Below, piece after piece: positions 16,102 through 24,081 of a DNA stretch of 64,000 nucleotides. Under the pieces are notes generated by a model. It worked only from the letters and a program-made list of their open reading frames with translations. It made no database searches and was not told the DNA's origin. Origin of the DNA: Ktedonobacter sp. SOSP1-85. Its GTDB lineage: Bacteria; Chloroflexota; Ktedonobacteria; Ktedonobacterales; Ktedonobacteraceae. How positions within the stretch are numbered: position 1 is the first letter of the stretch; each line of letters starts with the position of its first letter. A program made the translations under genes and the position numbers. The stretch lies in contig NZ_BNJI01000002.1 of assembly GCF_016587415.1 (NCBI RefSeq), positions 1,054,001 to 1,118,000 on the forward strand. The letters run 5' to 3'.

Positions 16102-17052
16102 CTATATGCTCTTTGTCATGAAATCGACCTGGGAGCGAACGTGCATACCGGCGCGATGGTAGAGGTTCCAGGCTCCCGTCTGGTTGGTGGAGTCCATGTC
16201 GAGCAGGACCTCGCGGACACCGCGACGATAGTACTCATTAAAGGCTGTAGAGAGCAGGGCGAGGGCAATGCCTCGTTTGCGCCAGGGACGGCGCACTCCG
16301 ACCTGCGAGACATGTCCATTATGTTCCTGGGGATAGATGCGGCAGAGCGTGACGCCAACCACTTCTCCATCGGAGATAGCGACATAGAACATAGAAGGGT
16401 CGGCGCTAGAGTTCTTCTCAAACATACCCTCGTACCAGTCTGCATAGGGGCGATATGGCTCGCCATCGATATCGGGAAAGGTCTCAGCAACGACATTATA
16501 AATGGCTCGCTCCTCCTGGCCTGGAATAAAGGGGCGAATGATAACACCCTCGATAGGACGGGGGGCCGTAGGCGGCTCTTCAAAGAGGATACGCATACGG
16601 TAATCGCTGGATTCGACCTTGAGGCCCGCTTGCGTGAGTAGGTGAGACATATCGCGGGTAAAGCTCCACGTGTAGAAGGTGCGAGGCGTCTCCGGGTAAG
16701 CGTCGAGCAGGGTGTGTGCGCGCTCCTCAGCGAATTGTAGTAGATAGGCGCCGATAGGCTGCTGCTGATAGGAGAGGCGTATGGCTGTATTTGCGTCGAG
16801 CATAATGCCGCGTCTCGTTCGGGCCACACTGGTATAACCAATGAAGTCGCCTGTGGGCGCCGTCACCGCCAGCGTGTCGCTCTCTAAGTTGACATCACGG
16901 TCCTGCCAGAACTCCAGCACATCAATAGCTGCGCTCTCGCTAACGCCCAGCATGGCGAGTTCGATTTCAACGTTGATGGCCGCGATAGCCTCGGCATCCT
17001 GAAGTGTTGCCGGGCGCGTCACAAAGCCTGGGGGAAGGAGGATACTGGACAT
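16102..17052 (-). CDS. Tandem GNAT acetyltransferase (mycothiol-synthase-like layout)
   Basis: A 316-residue protein with two GNAT folds. The N-terminal copy (~10-150: RPATLQDAEAIAAINVEIE ... DFIGYTSV) has a degenerate acetyl-CoA loop. The C-terminal copy (~165-316) keeps the pyrophosphate-binding motif as VGVRRPWRKRGIALALL and the final NLYHRAGM. The duplicated layout matches MshD-like and related small-molecule acetyltransferases, in which usually only the C-terminal domain is active. No MSH pathway gene is nearby, so the acceptor is unknown. Cytoplasmic. Followed by a long palindrome at its 3' end. Confidence 0.8.
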   Translation of the reverse strand: MSSILLPPGFVTRPATLQDAEAIAAINVEIELAMLGVSESAAIDVLEFWQDRDVNLESDTLAVTAPTGDFIGYTSVARTRRGIMLDANTAIRLSYQQQPIGAYLLQFAEERAHTLLDAYPETPRTFYTWSFTRDMSHLLTQAGLKVESSDYRMRILFEEPPTAPRPIEGVIIRPFIPGQEERAIYNVVAETFPDIDGEPYRPYADWYEGMFEKNSSADPSMFYVAISDGEVVGVTLCRIYPQEHNGHVSQVGVRRPWRKRGIALALLSTAFNEYYRRGVREVLLDMDSTNQTGAWNLYHRAGMHVRSQVDFMTKSI

Positions 17053-17468
17053 AAAGAAACTCCATTCTATATGCTTGCTACTCTAGAGTAGCTTTGAGGG
17101 CGTGTCTTCACCCGGCGCGAGCAGGCTTTGTCGTGAGAGGTAAGAGTCGATCTGGCGGATAACAAAAAGCCGCGAGCGTGTAGTGGAGAGGGACGCCCAC
17201 GGACAAAATTAGTCAACTATGTAAATCAGGAGATGACCAACCTGAAAAAGGACATAGTGAGGCCCTGGGCGACTATGCAAGCGTTGGATGCATAGTGGTG
17301 GTGATCTTTCGCCTTAGCCATGTCTATCAATGCCCTTTGCTATCAAAAAGTTTTCAGGCCTCTATGTGCTCTGAGAAATCGAAGCACATAGAGGAATAAT
17401 ACCATACTATGATTGGAAATAAAACCCCGGCACGAGCACGCGAAGCGCGGACAAGACGGTGCCGAGCA
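17053..17468. other. Intergenic stretch with one hairpin
   Basis: No gene is supported in these 416 bases. A 12-bp stem (17359-17370 with 17383-17394) lies beyond the stop of the phosphotransferase gene; read on the minus strand it is followed by CCTGAAAACTTTTTG, so it may be its terminator. A weaker 7-bp repeat, CTATGCA/TGCATAG, lies near 17272-17295. Confidence 0.45.
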
Positions 17469-18404
17469 TCAAACTTTGAGACGAGAAAGGATTTCCGCGC
17501 ATCTGAGTATTCCACGCGGCGGGTTCATGCTCAACCGATCATTCACTACTACGCCCCACCACGCGTTGAGCACGCATTGTGCCAGTCCCCAGCCACGTAT
17601 GCGCGCCCGTTCCATGCCCAATTCCTCGCTCAGTTGAGCGACGCGCCGGGCCAGCATCCGCTCCAGGTCGGGCACCTCAAGGATGCGAGGCATAGGGTTA
17701 TAGAACGAGGCTCCCACTTCATACCCAGGATCACCAACCACGCCCTTGGGATCGATAGCCAGCCATGCATCACCCGAACGCAAGATATTGTGGTGCTGGA
17801 GATCGCCGTGTAGCAACATGGTCTGGGGAGCCGAAGCACTTAACGTCACGAAAAGATCCATCGCCTCATCAACCAGGCGCGGCGGAAACGGACCATATCT
17901 ACCAGCATAGCGTGCGCGGAGCTGCGTCAATCCTTGCCCCAATTGCTCAACCGTCGGAAAGGTATGCTCTGTGGGTGCCGGTCGCCAGAGTTGACGCATG
18001 ACCCCGGCTAGAATGGATGTGGCTTGCTCATCCTGCTCCGGCACCAGTGACGCAAGCATGGTTCCCGGTTGCAAACGCTCCAGCACCATCACCTTTTGTT
18101 CCTCATCAAACTCCAGGAGACGAGCGATGCCTCGCCCATTGAAGAGACGCAACGCGGCCAGCCCATGTTCAAACTCATCGGAAAACTCGCACGTCTTCAG
18201 GATAACTGGTGTGCCATCCGCACGTACAGCCGGTGCCACGTAGTGAAAAGAGAGGTTCTCAAATGGAGGCAAGAGCTTCAGTTGCCAGCGCTCCGCGCAT
18301 TCCTCTAAAAAAGATGGGAGGCGTTGAAACCAGGCGTTGGCCGCCTCTGTGCCGTACACATCGCGCATAAACTGGAGAAAATCTTCAGGCAGGGCAAACA
18401 TCAA
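17469..18404 (-). CDS. Aminoglycoside/hydroxyurea phosphotransferase family protein (APH(6)-like)
   Basis: A 311-residue protein of the protein-kinase-like APH(6)/Hur family, which phosphorylates streptomycin or hydroxyurea with ATP. The N-lobe includes FHYVAPAVRADGTPVILKTC. The catalytic Brenner motif is LLHGDLQHHNIL and the metal-binding motif is AIDPKGVVGDPGYEVG, both characteristic of APH(6)/Hur. Length is normal. Two ATGs start the frame (18404, 18401). A resistance role fits the soil-type gene content, but activity on a drug is not shown. No regulator is next to it. Confidence 0.85.
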   Translation of the reverse strand: MMFALPEDFLQFMRDVYGTEAANAWFQRLPSFLEECAERWQLKLLPPFENLSFHYVAPAVRADGTPVILKTCEFSDEFEHGLAALRLFNGRGIARLLEFDEEQKVMVLERLQPGTMLASLVPEQDEQATSILAGVMRQLWRPAPTEHTFPTVEQLGQGLTQLRARYAGRYGPFPPRLVDEAMDLFVTLSASAPQTMLLHGDLQHHNILRSGDAWLAIDPKGVVGDPGYEVGASFYNPMPRILEVPDLERMLARRVAQLSEELGMERARIRGWGLAQCVLNAWWGVVVNDRLSMNPPRGILRCAEILSRLKV

Positions 18405-18713
18405 AAGGACTCCTTGTATCTAGTACATCGCATGCATCCGGCTGAGAAGAGCAGGGGCTTTTTTGTCGGAGAGAACCATGTGGAAGCGAGGTGTGCCTAC
18501 GTCATATGAACCATAAAGCATATCAGGAGGACAAAATCACTGGCAAATCACACATACTGAGGTTCGCTTTGAGCTTCTCAAAAAAACTGAAGCCCCATCC
18601 TTCAAAAATCGTCATTTCAAGAAACCAACACAACGTGTATACTGTCTCCAGTTGTCATATGTGTCTATTTTGAATTGTAATGTCACTGAACAGCAAAAGT
18701 CAATAAGAGAAAA
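18405..18713. other. Divergent region with a 25-bp repeat and a likely TetR promoter
   Basis: The sequence AGGACAAAATCACTGGCAAA starts at 18528 in a 25-base block that recurs, with one change, at 40195-40219. A plausible promoter for the TetR gene is TTGTCA (18652-18657), an 18-base spacer and TGTAAT (18676-18681). No further gene is supported. Confidence 0.4.
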
Positions 18714-19346
18714 ATGGAAATGAATGGCATGGCATCCTCACTACATGACGAATCACAGCAGATGAGCTTGCGTGAACGCAAGAAACGTCTGGCTCAGGCC
18801 ACTATTGAGGAGGCGGCGCTCCGACTCTTTCAGCAACAGGGGTATGAGCACACCTCCGTCCAGGACATTGCTGAGGTGGTGATGATGTCACCGCGCACCT
18901 TTTTTCGCTATTTTGCGTCTAAAGAGGAGGTGCTCTTTGGGCCAATGCACGCGGCCCTGAGCGATGGTCTCCGCTTTCTGCAGCATGCTGCGCCAACAGA
19001 GTCACCGCACGCAGCACTCAGGGCGACCTTTGAATGCCTGGCCAGCCAGTATCAGCAGCAGCGTGCCAGTTTTCTGCTCCGCTATCAGGTGGCCGTGCAG
19101 ACTCCCTCGATCGCTTCTGTCTATCTCTATGCCCTGATGGAAACAGAGCCAGCCATCTGTGAGGCGCTTTGCTCCCGCCTGGAATCTGTCCCAAACCGTC
19201 ATGAGATTCGCTTCCTGGTGGCCATCTACATGACAGCGTTGCGTGTGGCTCTTGAGGTGTGGCTGGAGCAAGAAGCGCAGGGAGATCTGGTTTCCTTGCT
19301 TCGTGAGTACCTGGACGACTTCTCGTCGCTTTCCCACCATGCCTAG
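18714..19346 (+). CDS. TetR/AcrR family regulator
   Basis: A 210-residue one-component repressor. The N-terminal helix-turn-helix reads ATIEEAALRLFQQQGYEHTS, then VQDIAEVVMMSPRTFFRYF and ASKEEVLF, matching the TetR consensus. The C-terminal ligand domain (residues ~75-210) has the four-helix look of the TetR_C MftR-like group. An ATG at 18729 (MASSLHDE) is an alternative start. It lies divergent from the APH(6)-like gene across 309 bases and could control it, but no operator palindrome is clear. A second, unrelated TetR gene follows in the same direction. Confidence 0.85.
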   Translation: MEMNGMASSLHDESQQMSLRERKKRLAQATIEEAALRLFQQQGYEHTSVQDIAEVVMMSPRTFFRYFASKEEVLFGPMHAALSDGLRFLQHAAPTESPHAALRATFECLASQYQQQRASFLLRYQVAVQTPSIASVYLYALMETEPAICEALCSRLESVPNRHEIRFLVAIYMTALRVALEVWLEQEAQGDLVSLLREYLDDFSSLSHHA

Positions 19347-19392
19347 ACGAAAAGATCACTCGTATCGCTCCTAATAATATAGGCCTTGGCCC

Positions 19393-19444
19393 TTGACTTC
19401 CACATTCTTTTGTGGCATAATCGTAACGTACCGTACGTTACGAT
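19393..19444 (+). promoter_or_regulatory. Promoter with TetR-type operator
   Basis: TTGACT (19393-19398), a 17-base spacer and CATAAT (19416-19421) form a sigma-70-type promoter. It runs directly into a palindrome with perfect 12-bp arms, ATCGTAACGTAC (19420-19431) and its complement (19433-19444). The palindrome overlaps the -10 end and sits before the TetR gene, so autorepression is likely. Confidence 0.8.
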
Positions 19445-19459
19445 TGCAAGGGAGCGATA

Positions 19460-20086
19460 ATGGAGCAGAGACAGAATACACGTATTCAGAAGACACAGGA
19501 GCGGCTACGCGCCGCCGCGCACCAACTCTTTCTTCAGCAGGGCTACCAGGGAACAAGTATTGAAGGCATCCTGGCAGAGGCGGGAATCTCCTCAAAGGAG
19601 ACCTTCTATCGCCACTATGCCAACAAGGAGGCGCTTTTTGTGGATGTTCTGCGTCACCTGACGATGGAGATGCCGCGTTTCTCTGAGAAGCTTGAGACTC
19701 TCCCACCTCCTCATGATCTCGCATCGCTGCGCCAGGTTCTGGCGACGCTGGCTTACGAGATACTGGCTATTATCAGCCAGCCCGGCTATCTCCCCCTGAT
19801 ACGCATGATTATTACGGAGATGCCGCGTTTCCCCCAGCTTGGCACGCTGTTTTTCTCGACAGTTACCCAACGAGGTATCAGTATTATTACCGCGCAACTA
19901 CGAGCTGCCAAAGCGCAAGAAATTATCGCGGATGTCGATGTAGATGCCGTGGCGTACACGTTACTTGGTGGCCTGCTGACTTATGTCGTAATGCACCGTT
20001 TGCTTGCGGGTGAGGAGGCGCAGAACTCGTCATCCGACCACGCTAACGCCGTCATCGAGGTTATTATGCGTTCATTAAGGCCGTAA
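19460..20086 (+). CDS. TetR/AcrR family regulator of the Ddn/BVMO cluster
   Basis: A 208-residue repressor. The HTH reads TQERLRAAAHQLFLQQGYQG, ILAEAGISSKETFYRHYANK, followed by a ligand domain resembling TetR_C_11/AcrR types. GGGAG precedes the ATG by about 5 bases. A near-consensus promoter with a 25-base palindromic operator lies just upstream. The next genes on the same strand, a Ddn-like protein (35 bases on) and a Baeyer-Villiger monooxygenase, may be its regulon. An enzyme pair under a TetR repressor usually deals with an external hydrophobic compound; this is inference. Confidence 0.88.
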   Translation: MEQRQNTRIQKTQERLRAAAHQLFLQQGYQGTSIEGILAEAGISSKETFYRHYANKEALFVDVLRHLTMEMPRFSEKLETLPPPHDLASLRQVLATLAYEILAIISQPGYLPLIRMIITEMPRFPQLGTLFFSTVTQRGISIITAQLRAAKAQEIIADVDVDAVAYTLLGGLLTYVVMHRLLAGEEAQNSSSDHANAVIEVIMRSLRP

Positions 20087-20121
20087 AAGTTAGTTATGAT
20101 ACTTTTCTCAAGGAGGATACC

Positions 20122-20544
20122 ATGTTTCCTGACCGGATACGCGTGTTTAACAAATATGTCACGAATCGCGTCCTGCGTGGGCTTGCGATCCTTCCCTTTG
20201 GCCCTTTCGCGCTTCTTAGGCATGTTGGGCGTCGAAGCGGAAAGTCTTATGAGATAGTGATTATGGTCTGGCCGCTGAATGAGGGGTTCGTGATTGCCTT
20301 AACCTATGGTCCAAAGGTAGATTGGTACCGCAATGTGCAGGCCGCGGGAGGCTGTACTGTGTTCTGGCATAGAAAGCACTACACGCTTGAGAACCCGGAG
20401 ACGCTTGATACCGAAACCGCCCTGACAGCCTTCCCTGGTTTTTTCAAAATGGTTTTACGCCGGGCTGGCCAGCAACATTTTATCTATATGAAGTCGGTTG
20501 CCTCTATGCCTGGTACTTCAAATGCTCCTGTTGTAAAATCATAA
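20122..20544 (+). CDS. Ddn-like F420-dependent nitroreductase family protein
   Basis: A 140-residue split-beta-barrel protein of the deazaflavin-dependent nitroreductase (Ddn) family. Typical features are LRHVGRRSGKSYEIVIMVWP, containing the G-R-x-S-G-x cofactor-binding loop, and YGPKVDWYRNVQAAGGCTVF, containing the conserved W-x-x-N-x-x-A. The family reduces nitro compounds, enones or quinones with F420H2. Ribosome site AAGGAGG lies 6 bases before the ATG. It follows the TetR gene by 35 bases and is probably cotranscribed. Confidence 0.85.
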   Translation: MFPDRIRVFNKYVTNRVLRGLAILPFGPFALLRHVGRRSGKSYEIVIMVWPLNEGFVIALTYGPKVDWYRNVQAAGGCTVFWHRKHYTLENPETLDTETALTAFPGFFKMVLRRAGQQHFIYMKSVASMPGTSNAPVVKS

Positions 20545-20627
20545 AGTAATACATAATCAGTAATATGATATACTCTTCTTCAAGATGTATCTGACGAGCA
20601 GTCAAATGATGCTTGGAGGCAGCGAGT

Positions 20628-22196
20628 ATGTTCCAGGTTTTCGCGGGCAGTGGTGCTCGCAAGAAGTATGCTGACGATGAGCAGCAGCGTACAGACGTCC
20701 CGGACCAGTTGGCAGACGGCGAGGTCCGGCATGTGCATATCTGTATTCTTGGCACGGGCTTCTCCGGACTGGGCATGGCCATCCGGTTGAAGCAGAGCGG
20801 GTACAAAGATTTTGTTGTGTTGGAGAAAGCGGAGGATATTGGGGGGACGTGGCGCGACAATACCTATCCAGGCTGTGCCTGCGATATCCCTTCGCACCTA
20901 TATTCCTTCTCCTTTGCTCTCAACCCAAATTGGAGCCATATGTACTCGCCCCAGCGCGAGATTCAGGCGTATTTGTGCGACTGCGCGCAGCGTTTTGGCA
21001 TTCTGCCACATATCTGGTGGAACAACGAGCTTCGCGATGCCTCGTGGAGCGATGATGAGCAGCGCTGGCATATCACGACCTCGCAGCGCGAGTTTACTAC
21101 CGATATCCTCATTCTCGGCAATGGTCCACTCAGCGAGCCTGCCCTCCCACATATCTCTGGCATTGAGAACTTCGAGGGTGAGATCTTCCACTCAGCAAAG
21201 TGGCGCCACGACCTGGATCTTACAGGCAAGCGCGTGGCTGTAATTGGCACTGGGGCCTCGGCCATTCAGTTTGTACCCCAGATTCAGCCGAAGGTCGCGC
21301 ACCTGGTCCTCTTTCAGCGCACACCGCCCTGGATCGTTCCGCGCCTGGATCATCCCATCTCGGAGGAGAAGAAGCGTCTGTATCGCCTCCTTCCCTTCAC
21401 GCAGCGCTTTGTACGCACGCGCATCTATCTGCGCCAGGAATTGACTGCCCTGGGTATGGTCTATAATCAGAAGGCGATGGAGAAGGGGATGCAGTTTGCC
21501 CGCGAGCATCTGGCGCGGCAGGTAGCCGACCCAGAACTGCGGGCGAAGCTCACGCCTCACTACGCCATGGGTTGCAAGCGTATCCTGGTCTCCGACGACT
21601 TCTATCCAGCGGTCACCCAGCCCAATGTTGAGGTTGTCACCGAGCATATCCGCGAGGTCCGAAGCCGAAGCGTGGTCACTGAGGATGGCCAGGAGCACGA
21701 GGTCGATGTCATCATCTGCGGCACCGGCTTCCATGTCACTGATGCACGTTTGCCTCAATGTGTGCGTGGGCGCGGTGGTCAGACGCTGGCTGACGCCTGG
21801 AACGAGAGTATACATGCCTATATGGGTACGGCTGTTCCTGGTTTCCCCAACCTCTTCTTGCTGATTGGCCCCAACACAGGCCTGGGCCATAACTCCATGG
21901 TCTACATGATCGAGTCACAGCTCAGCTACCTGCTCGACTGTTTCAAAACAATGGAGCGCAAGCAGGCGCAGGTCGTTGAGATCCGGCCCGAGGTCGAGTC
22001 TGCTTACAACGACGAGGTGCAGCAGCGGATGCAGAAGACGGTCTGGGCCTCCGGCTGTGTAAGCTGGTACCTGGATGCTAAAGGGCGCAACACCACGCTC
22101 TGGCCCGGCTTCACCTTTGAGTTCCGCCGCCGTACGCGCCGCTTCGACCGCCAAAACTACGACCTGCTGCCACAATATATTCCGCTTGCAACCTGA
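20628..22196 (+). CDS. Baeyer-Villiger-type flavin monooxygenase
   Basis: A class B flavoprotein monooxygenase using FAD and NADPH to insert oxygen beside a ketone. The FAD Rossmann motif is GTGFSGLG, followed by GGTWRDNTYPGCACD. The Baeyer-Villiger fingerprint is present as FEGEIFHSAKW, and the NADP motif is IGTGASA. The C-terminal GFHVTDA and GPNTGLGHNS complete the family pattern. Length (522 residues) is normal. I start at the ATG at 20628 because GGAGG lies 8 bases upstream; the frame can be extended only to a TTG at 20613. It lies after the TetR and Ddn genes, all in one direction. The ketone substrate is unknown. Confidence 0.92.
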   Translation: MFQVFAGSGARKKYADDEQQRTDVPDQLADGEVRHVHICILGTGFSGLGMAIRLKQSGYKDFVVLEKAEDIGGTWRDNTYPGCACDIPSHLYSFSFALNPNWSHMYSPQREIQAYLCDCAQRFGILPHIWWNNELRDASWSDDEQRWHITTSQREFTTDILILGNGPLSEPALPHISGIENFEGEIFHSAKWRHDLDLTGKRVAVIGTGASAIQFVPQIQPKVAHLVLFQRTPPWIVPRLDHPISEEKKRLYRLLPFTQRFVRTRIYLRQELTALGMVYNQKAMEKGMQFAREHLARQVADPELRAKLTPHYAMGCKRILVSDDFYPAVTQPNVEVVTEHIREVRSRSVVTEDGQEHEVDVIICGTGFHVTDARLPQCVRGRGGQTLADAWNESIHAYMGTAVPGFPNLFLLIGPNTGLGHNSMVYMIESQLSYLLDCFKTMERKQAQVVEIRPEVESAYNDEVQQRMQKTVWASGCVSWYLDAKGRNTTLWPGFTFEFRRRTRRFDRQNYDLLPQYIPLAT

Positions 22197-22205
22197 AAGA
22201 TTGGG

Positions 22206-22260
22206 TAAATGATATGCATGGGCAACGGATCTGCGGCCCGTTGCCCATGCATATCATTTA
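22206..22260. repeat. 23-bp-arm palindrome with adjacent mini-hairpin
   Basis: Perfect arms 22206-22228 and 22238-22260, loop ATCTGCGGC, 10 bases after the monooxygenase stop. Mini-hairpin GCGCC-GCA-GGCGC lies to the right at 22269-22281, the same mini-hairpin as at 7362 but inverted. Confidence 0.9.
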
Positions 22261-22376
22261 TTCTCTGAGCGCCGCAGGCGCGAAGACTCCCTCGCGCGGC
22301 TTGAAACTGAGAGGGAAACTATGCTATCCTATTAGCACGAAACGTCGTTCTTCAAATAGGAAAGGAGGGGAATTGT

Positions 22377-22448
22377 ATGAACACCATTCACATCTCGTGG
22401 AGGTTGTACACCTTGCCTTTCATTCTGGTCATCAAACCTATTGTCTGA
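22377..22448 (+). CDS. Small ORF with strong ribosome site, possible leader peptide
   Basis: A 23-codon frame begins MNTIHISWRLYTLPF and ends ILVIKPIV, mostly hydrophobic, so it could be a small membrane peptide. AAAGGAGGGG lies 6 bases before the ATG, one of the best ribosome sites in the window. It stands alone between the palindrome after the monooxygenase gene and the DinB gene 106 bases on. It could be a leader peptide or the start of a decayed gene. There is no homologue in view to decide. Confidence 0.35.
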   Translation: MNTIHISWRLYTLPFILVIKPIV

Positions 22449-22553
22449 ATGCCCCAGGTGTACCATCCTCCATTTTCACAACAAGCAGTCCACAATTGTA
22501 CATGCTAATTGTGCGTAACAAACTACGCTATGAAAATGTGAGGAGAATCATAG

Positions 22554-23048
22554 ATGATCGAGCACCCTTCTACGCTCGCACCTTTCTACCAGGGCTGGGA
22601 TGTCTACCAGCAACACCTTATCAAAGCCATCGCCCCGCTCACCTCTGAGCAGCTTGCCCTGCGTGTCGCGCCTCACCTGCGTGATATAGACACGCTTGTG
22701 CGCCACATTATTGGCGCTCGTGCCCGCTGGTCCTACTATGTGTTACAAATAGGTGATGAGCAGCTTCGCACCATTGGAGAGTGGGATCGTCCCACTCAAC
22801 CTGTAAGGTCTGCTGCCGAACTGGTGAGGGGTCTGGAGATAACCTGGCAGGCGCTTCAAGATGCGCTCGAACACTGGACGCCCGCCGACCTGCAAGAGAT
22901 TTTGCGCGATGTTGACGAGGACACTCAAGATGAGGAAACCTTTACGCGACAGTGGGTCATCTGGCACCTGATCGAGCATGACATGCATCATGGAGGCGAA
23001 ATCTCCTTCGCACTAGGCGTACATCAGATCCCCGCAATCGATCTTTAG
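22554..23048 (+). CDS. DinB/YfiT-like four-helix metal-binding protein
   Basis: A 164-residue member of the DinB superfamily (YfiT/bacillithiol- or mycothiol-dependent S-transferase-like). The metal-binding His residues appear in DIDTLVRHIIGARARW and WHLIEHDMHHGGEIS. The ribosome site GAGGAG lies 8 bases before the ATG. The same family occurs again at 56544-57155, and the two share FYQGW/FYKGW, PLTSEQLAL/PLSSEQLAL and HGGE motifs, so they are paralogues. Such proteins often transfer thiols to electrophiles or act in stress. Role here unknown; a palindrome marks its 3' end. Confidence 0.8.
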   Translation: MIEHPSTLAPFYQGWDVYQQHLIKAIAPLTSEQLALRVAPHLRDIDTLVRHIIGARARWSYYVLQIGDEQLRTIGEWDRPTQPVRSAAELVRGLEITWQALQDALEHWTPADLQEILRDVDEDTQDEETFTRQWVIWHLIEHDMHHGGEISFALGVHQIPAIDL

Positions 23049-23070
23049 CCTCGAAGAAAGAGACTAACCA

Positions 23071-23122
23071 ACAAAGAAAGAGGGGGTGTTCGGGCATACT
23101 CGAACACCCCCTCTTTCTTTGT
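23071..23122. repeat. 22-bp-arm palindrome
   Basis: Perfect arms 23071-23092 and 23101-23122, loop GGCATACT, 22 bases after the DinB stop and just before the MerR promoter. On the plus strand the right arm is T-rich (CTCTTTCTTTGT), so it may terminate transcription. Confidence 0.9.
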
Positions 23123-23134
23123 ATCCATTTCCTC

Positions 23135-23165
23135 TTGACTCTCACCTTACTTGAGAGTGTATGCT
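23135..23165 (+). promoter_or_regulatory. MerR-type promoter with 19-bp spacer and operator
   Basis: TTGACT (23135-23140) and TATGCT (23160-23165) are 19 bases apart, the over-long spacer typical of MerR-activated promoters. The spacer region contains the inverted repeat ACTCTCA/TGAGAGT. It lies 41 bases before the MerR start, so the regulator probably controls itself. Confidence 0.85.
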
Positions 23166-23206
23166 CTGGCTGGAGGTTCTCAATAAGAAGAATGATAGCA
23201 AGGAGT

Positions 23207-24013
23207 ATGCTCAAAATCGGCGAGTTCGCTCGCGTAGGCCAGGTGTCCATCGCGACGCTGCGCCACTACGACCAGCTTGGTCTGCTCAAGCCCTCGGCGC
23301 TGGACCTCGAGTCCAGCTATCGCTACTACTCACTGGACCAGCTTCCACGCTTAAACCGTATCCTTGCCCTCAAAGACCTGGGCTTTCCTCTGGAACAGAT
23401 CGCGCAACTGCTAGAGGAGTCACTTCCCCTGGAGGTGCTATATGGCATGTTCAGGCTCAAGCAGGCCCAGACGCAGCAGATTATTGATACCGAGCAGGCC
23501 CGCCTGGCACGTATCGCCGCCCGCTTGCGCCAGATTGAACAGGAGGAGAATATGCCAGACTATGAAGTACGTTTAAAACAGGTCGATTCGCTACTTGTGG
23601 CCTCTACCCGAGGCCTCGTAGCACTTGGAAGTAACTTTGTGGAGCCACGGGCGCGCCTTCAGTCCTACCTGGAGCAGCAAGAGATAGCACATTCTGGTCC
23701 AGATATGCTGCTCTGGTACTCGCGCCATGAAGCGCGTGAGGACGGGCTATATGCGGATGTAGAGTTTTCCACGCCTTTGCGCAAGCTCCTTCCCGGCAAT
23801 GAGCACATTACCGTCCACACGCTGCCCGAGCATTTGATGGCCTGCACCGTCTTCACAGGTGATGTTCTTGCCAGTGGTCAGGCCTTTGCCGTCCTTCATC
23901 GCTGGCTGGATGATAACAGCTACCGGCTCGTAGGGCCGCCGCGCCAAATCTACCTACAAGGCCTGCACCAGGATGCATCTGTCGTCGAGGTTCAATTTCC
24001 GGTTGGGAGATAG
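23207..24013 (+). CDS. MerR family regulator with GyrI-like ligand domain
   Basis: A 268-residue activator. The N-terminal winged HTH starts MLKIGEFARVGQVSIATLRHYDQLGLL; a dimerisation coiled coil covers ~75-115. The C-terminal half (DYEVRLKQVDSLLVASTRG ... ADVEFSTPL) matches the GyrI-like/BmrR effector domain that binds lipophilic cations. AAGGAG lies 4 bases before the ATG at 23207; the longer frame from 23135 begins inside the promoter, so it is rejected. Apart from its own gene no target is adjacent. Confidence 0.9.
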   Translation: MLKIGEFARVGQVSIATLRHYDQLGLLKPSALDLESSYRYYSLDQLPRLNRILALKDLGFPLEQIAQLLEESLPLEVLYGMFRLKQAQTQQIIDTEQARLARIAARLRQIEQEENMPDYEVRLKQVDSLLVASTRGLVALGSNFVEPRARLQSYLEQQEIAHSGPDMLLWYSRHEAREDGLYADVEFSTPLRKLLPGNEHITVHTLPEHLMACTVFTGDVLASGQAFAVLHRWLDDNSYRLVGPPRQIYLQGLHQDASVVEVQFPVGR

Positions 24014-24023
24014 GATGAGGTGA

Positions 24024-24077
24024 GTGCTATGTATGTACGTGCCTCCACTGACACGGAGGCACGTACATACATAGCAC
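24024..24077. repeat. 23-bp-arm palindrome between convergent genes
   Basis: Perfect arms 24024-24046 and 24055-24077, loop ACTGACAC, between the stops of the MerR gene and the membrane-protein gene. Confidence 0.9.
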
Positions 24078-24081
24078 CGGG

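Noticed and set aside
16141..16641. 166-codon plus-strand frame inside the GNAT gene
   Set aside because: Antisense shadow; the minus-strand protein shows two clear GNAT motifs.
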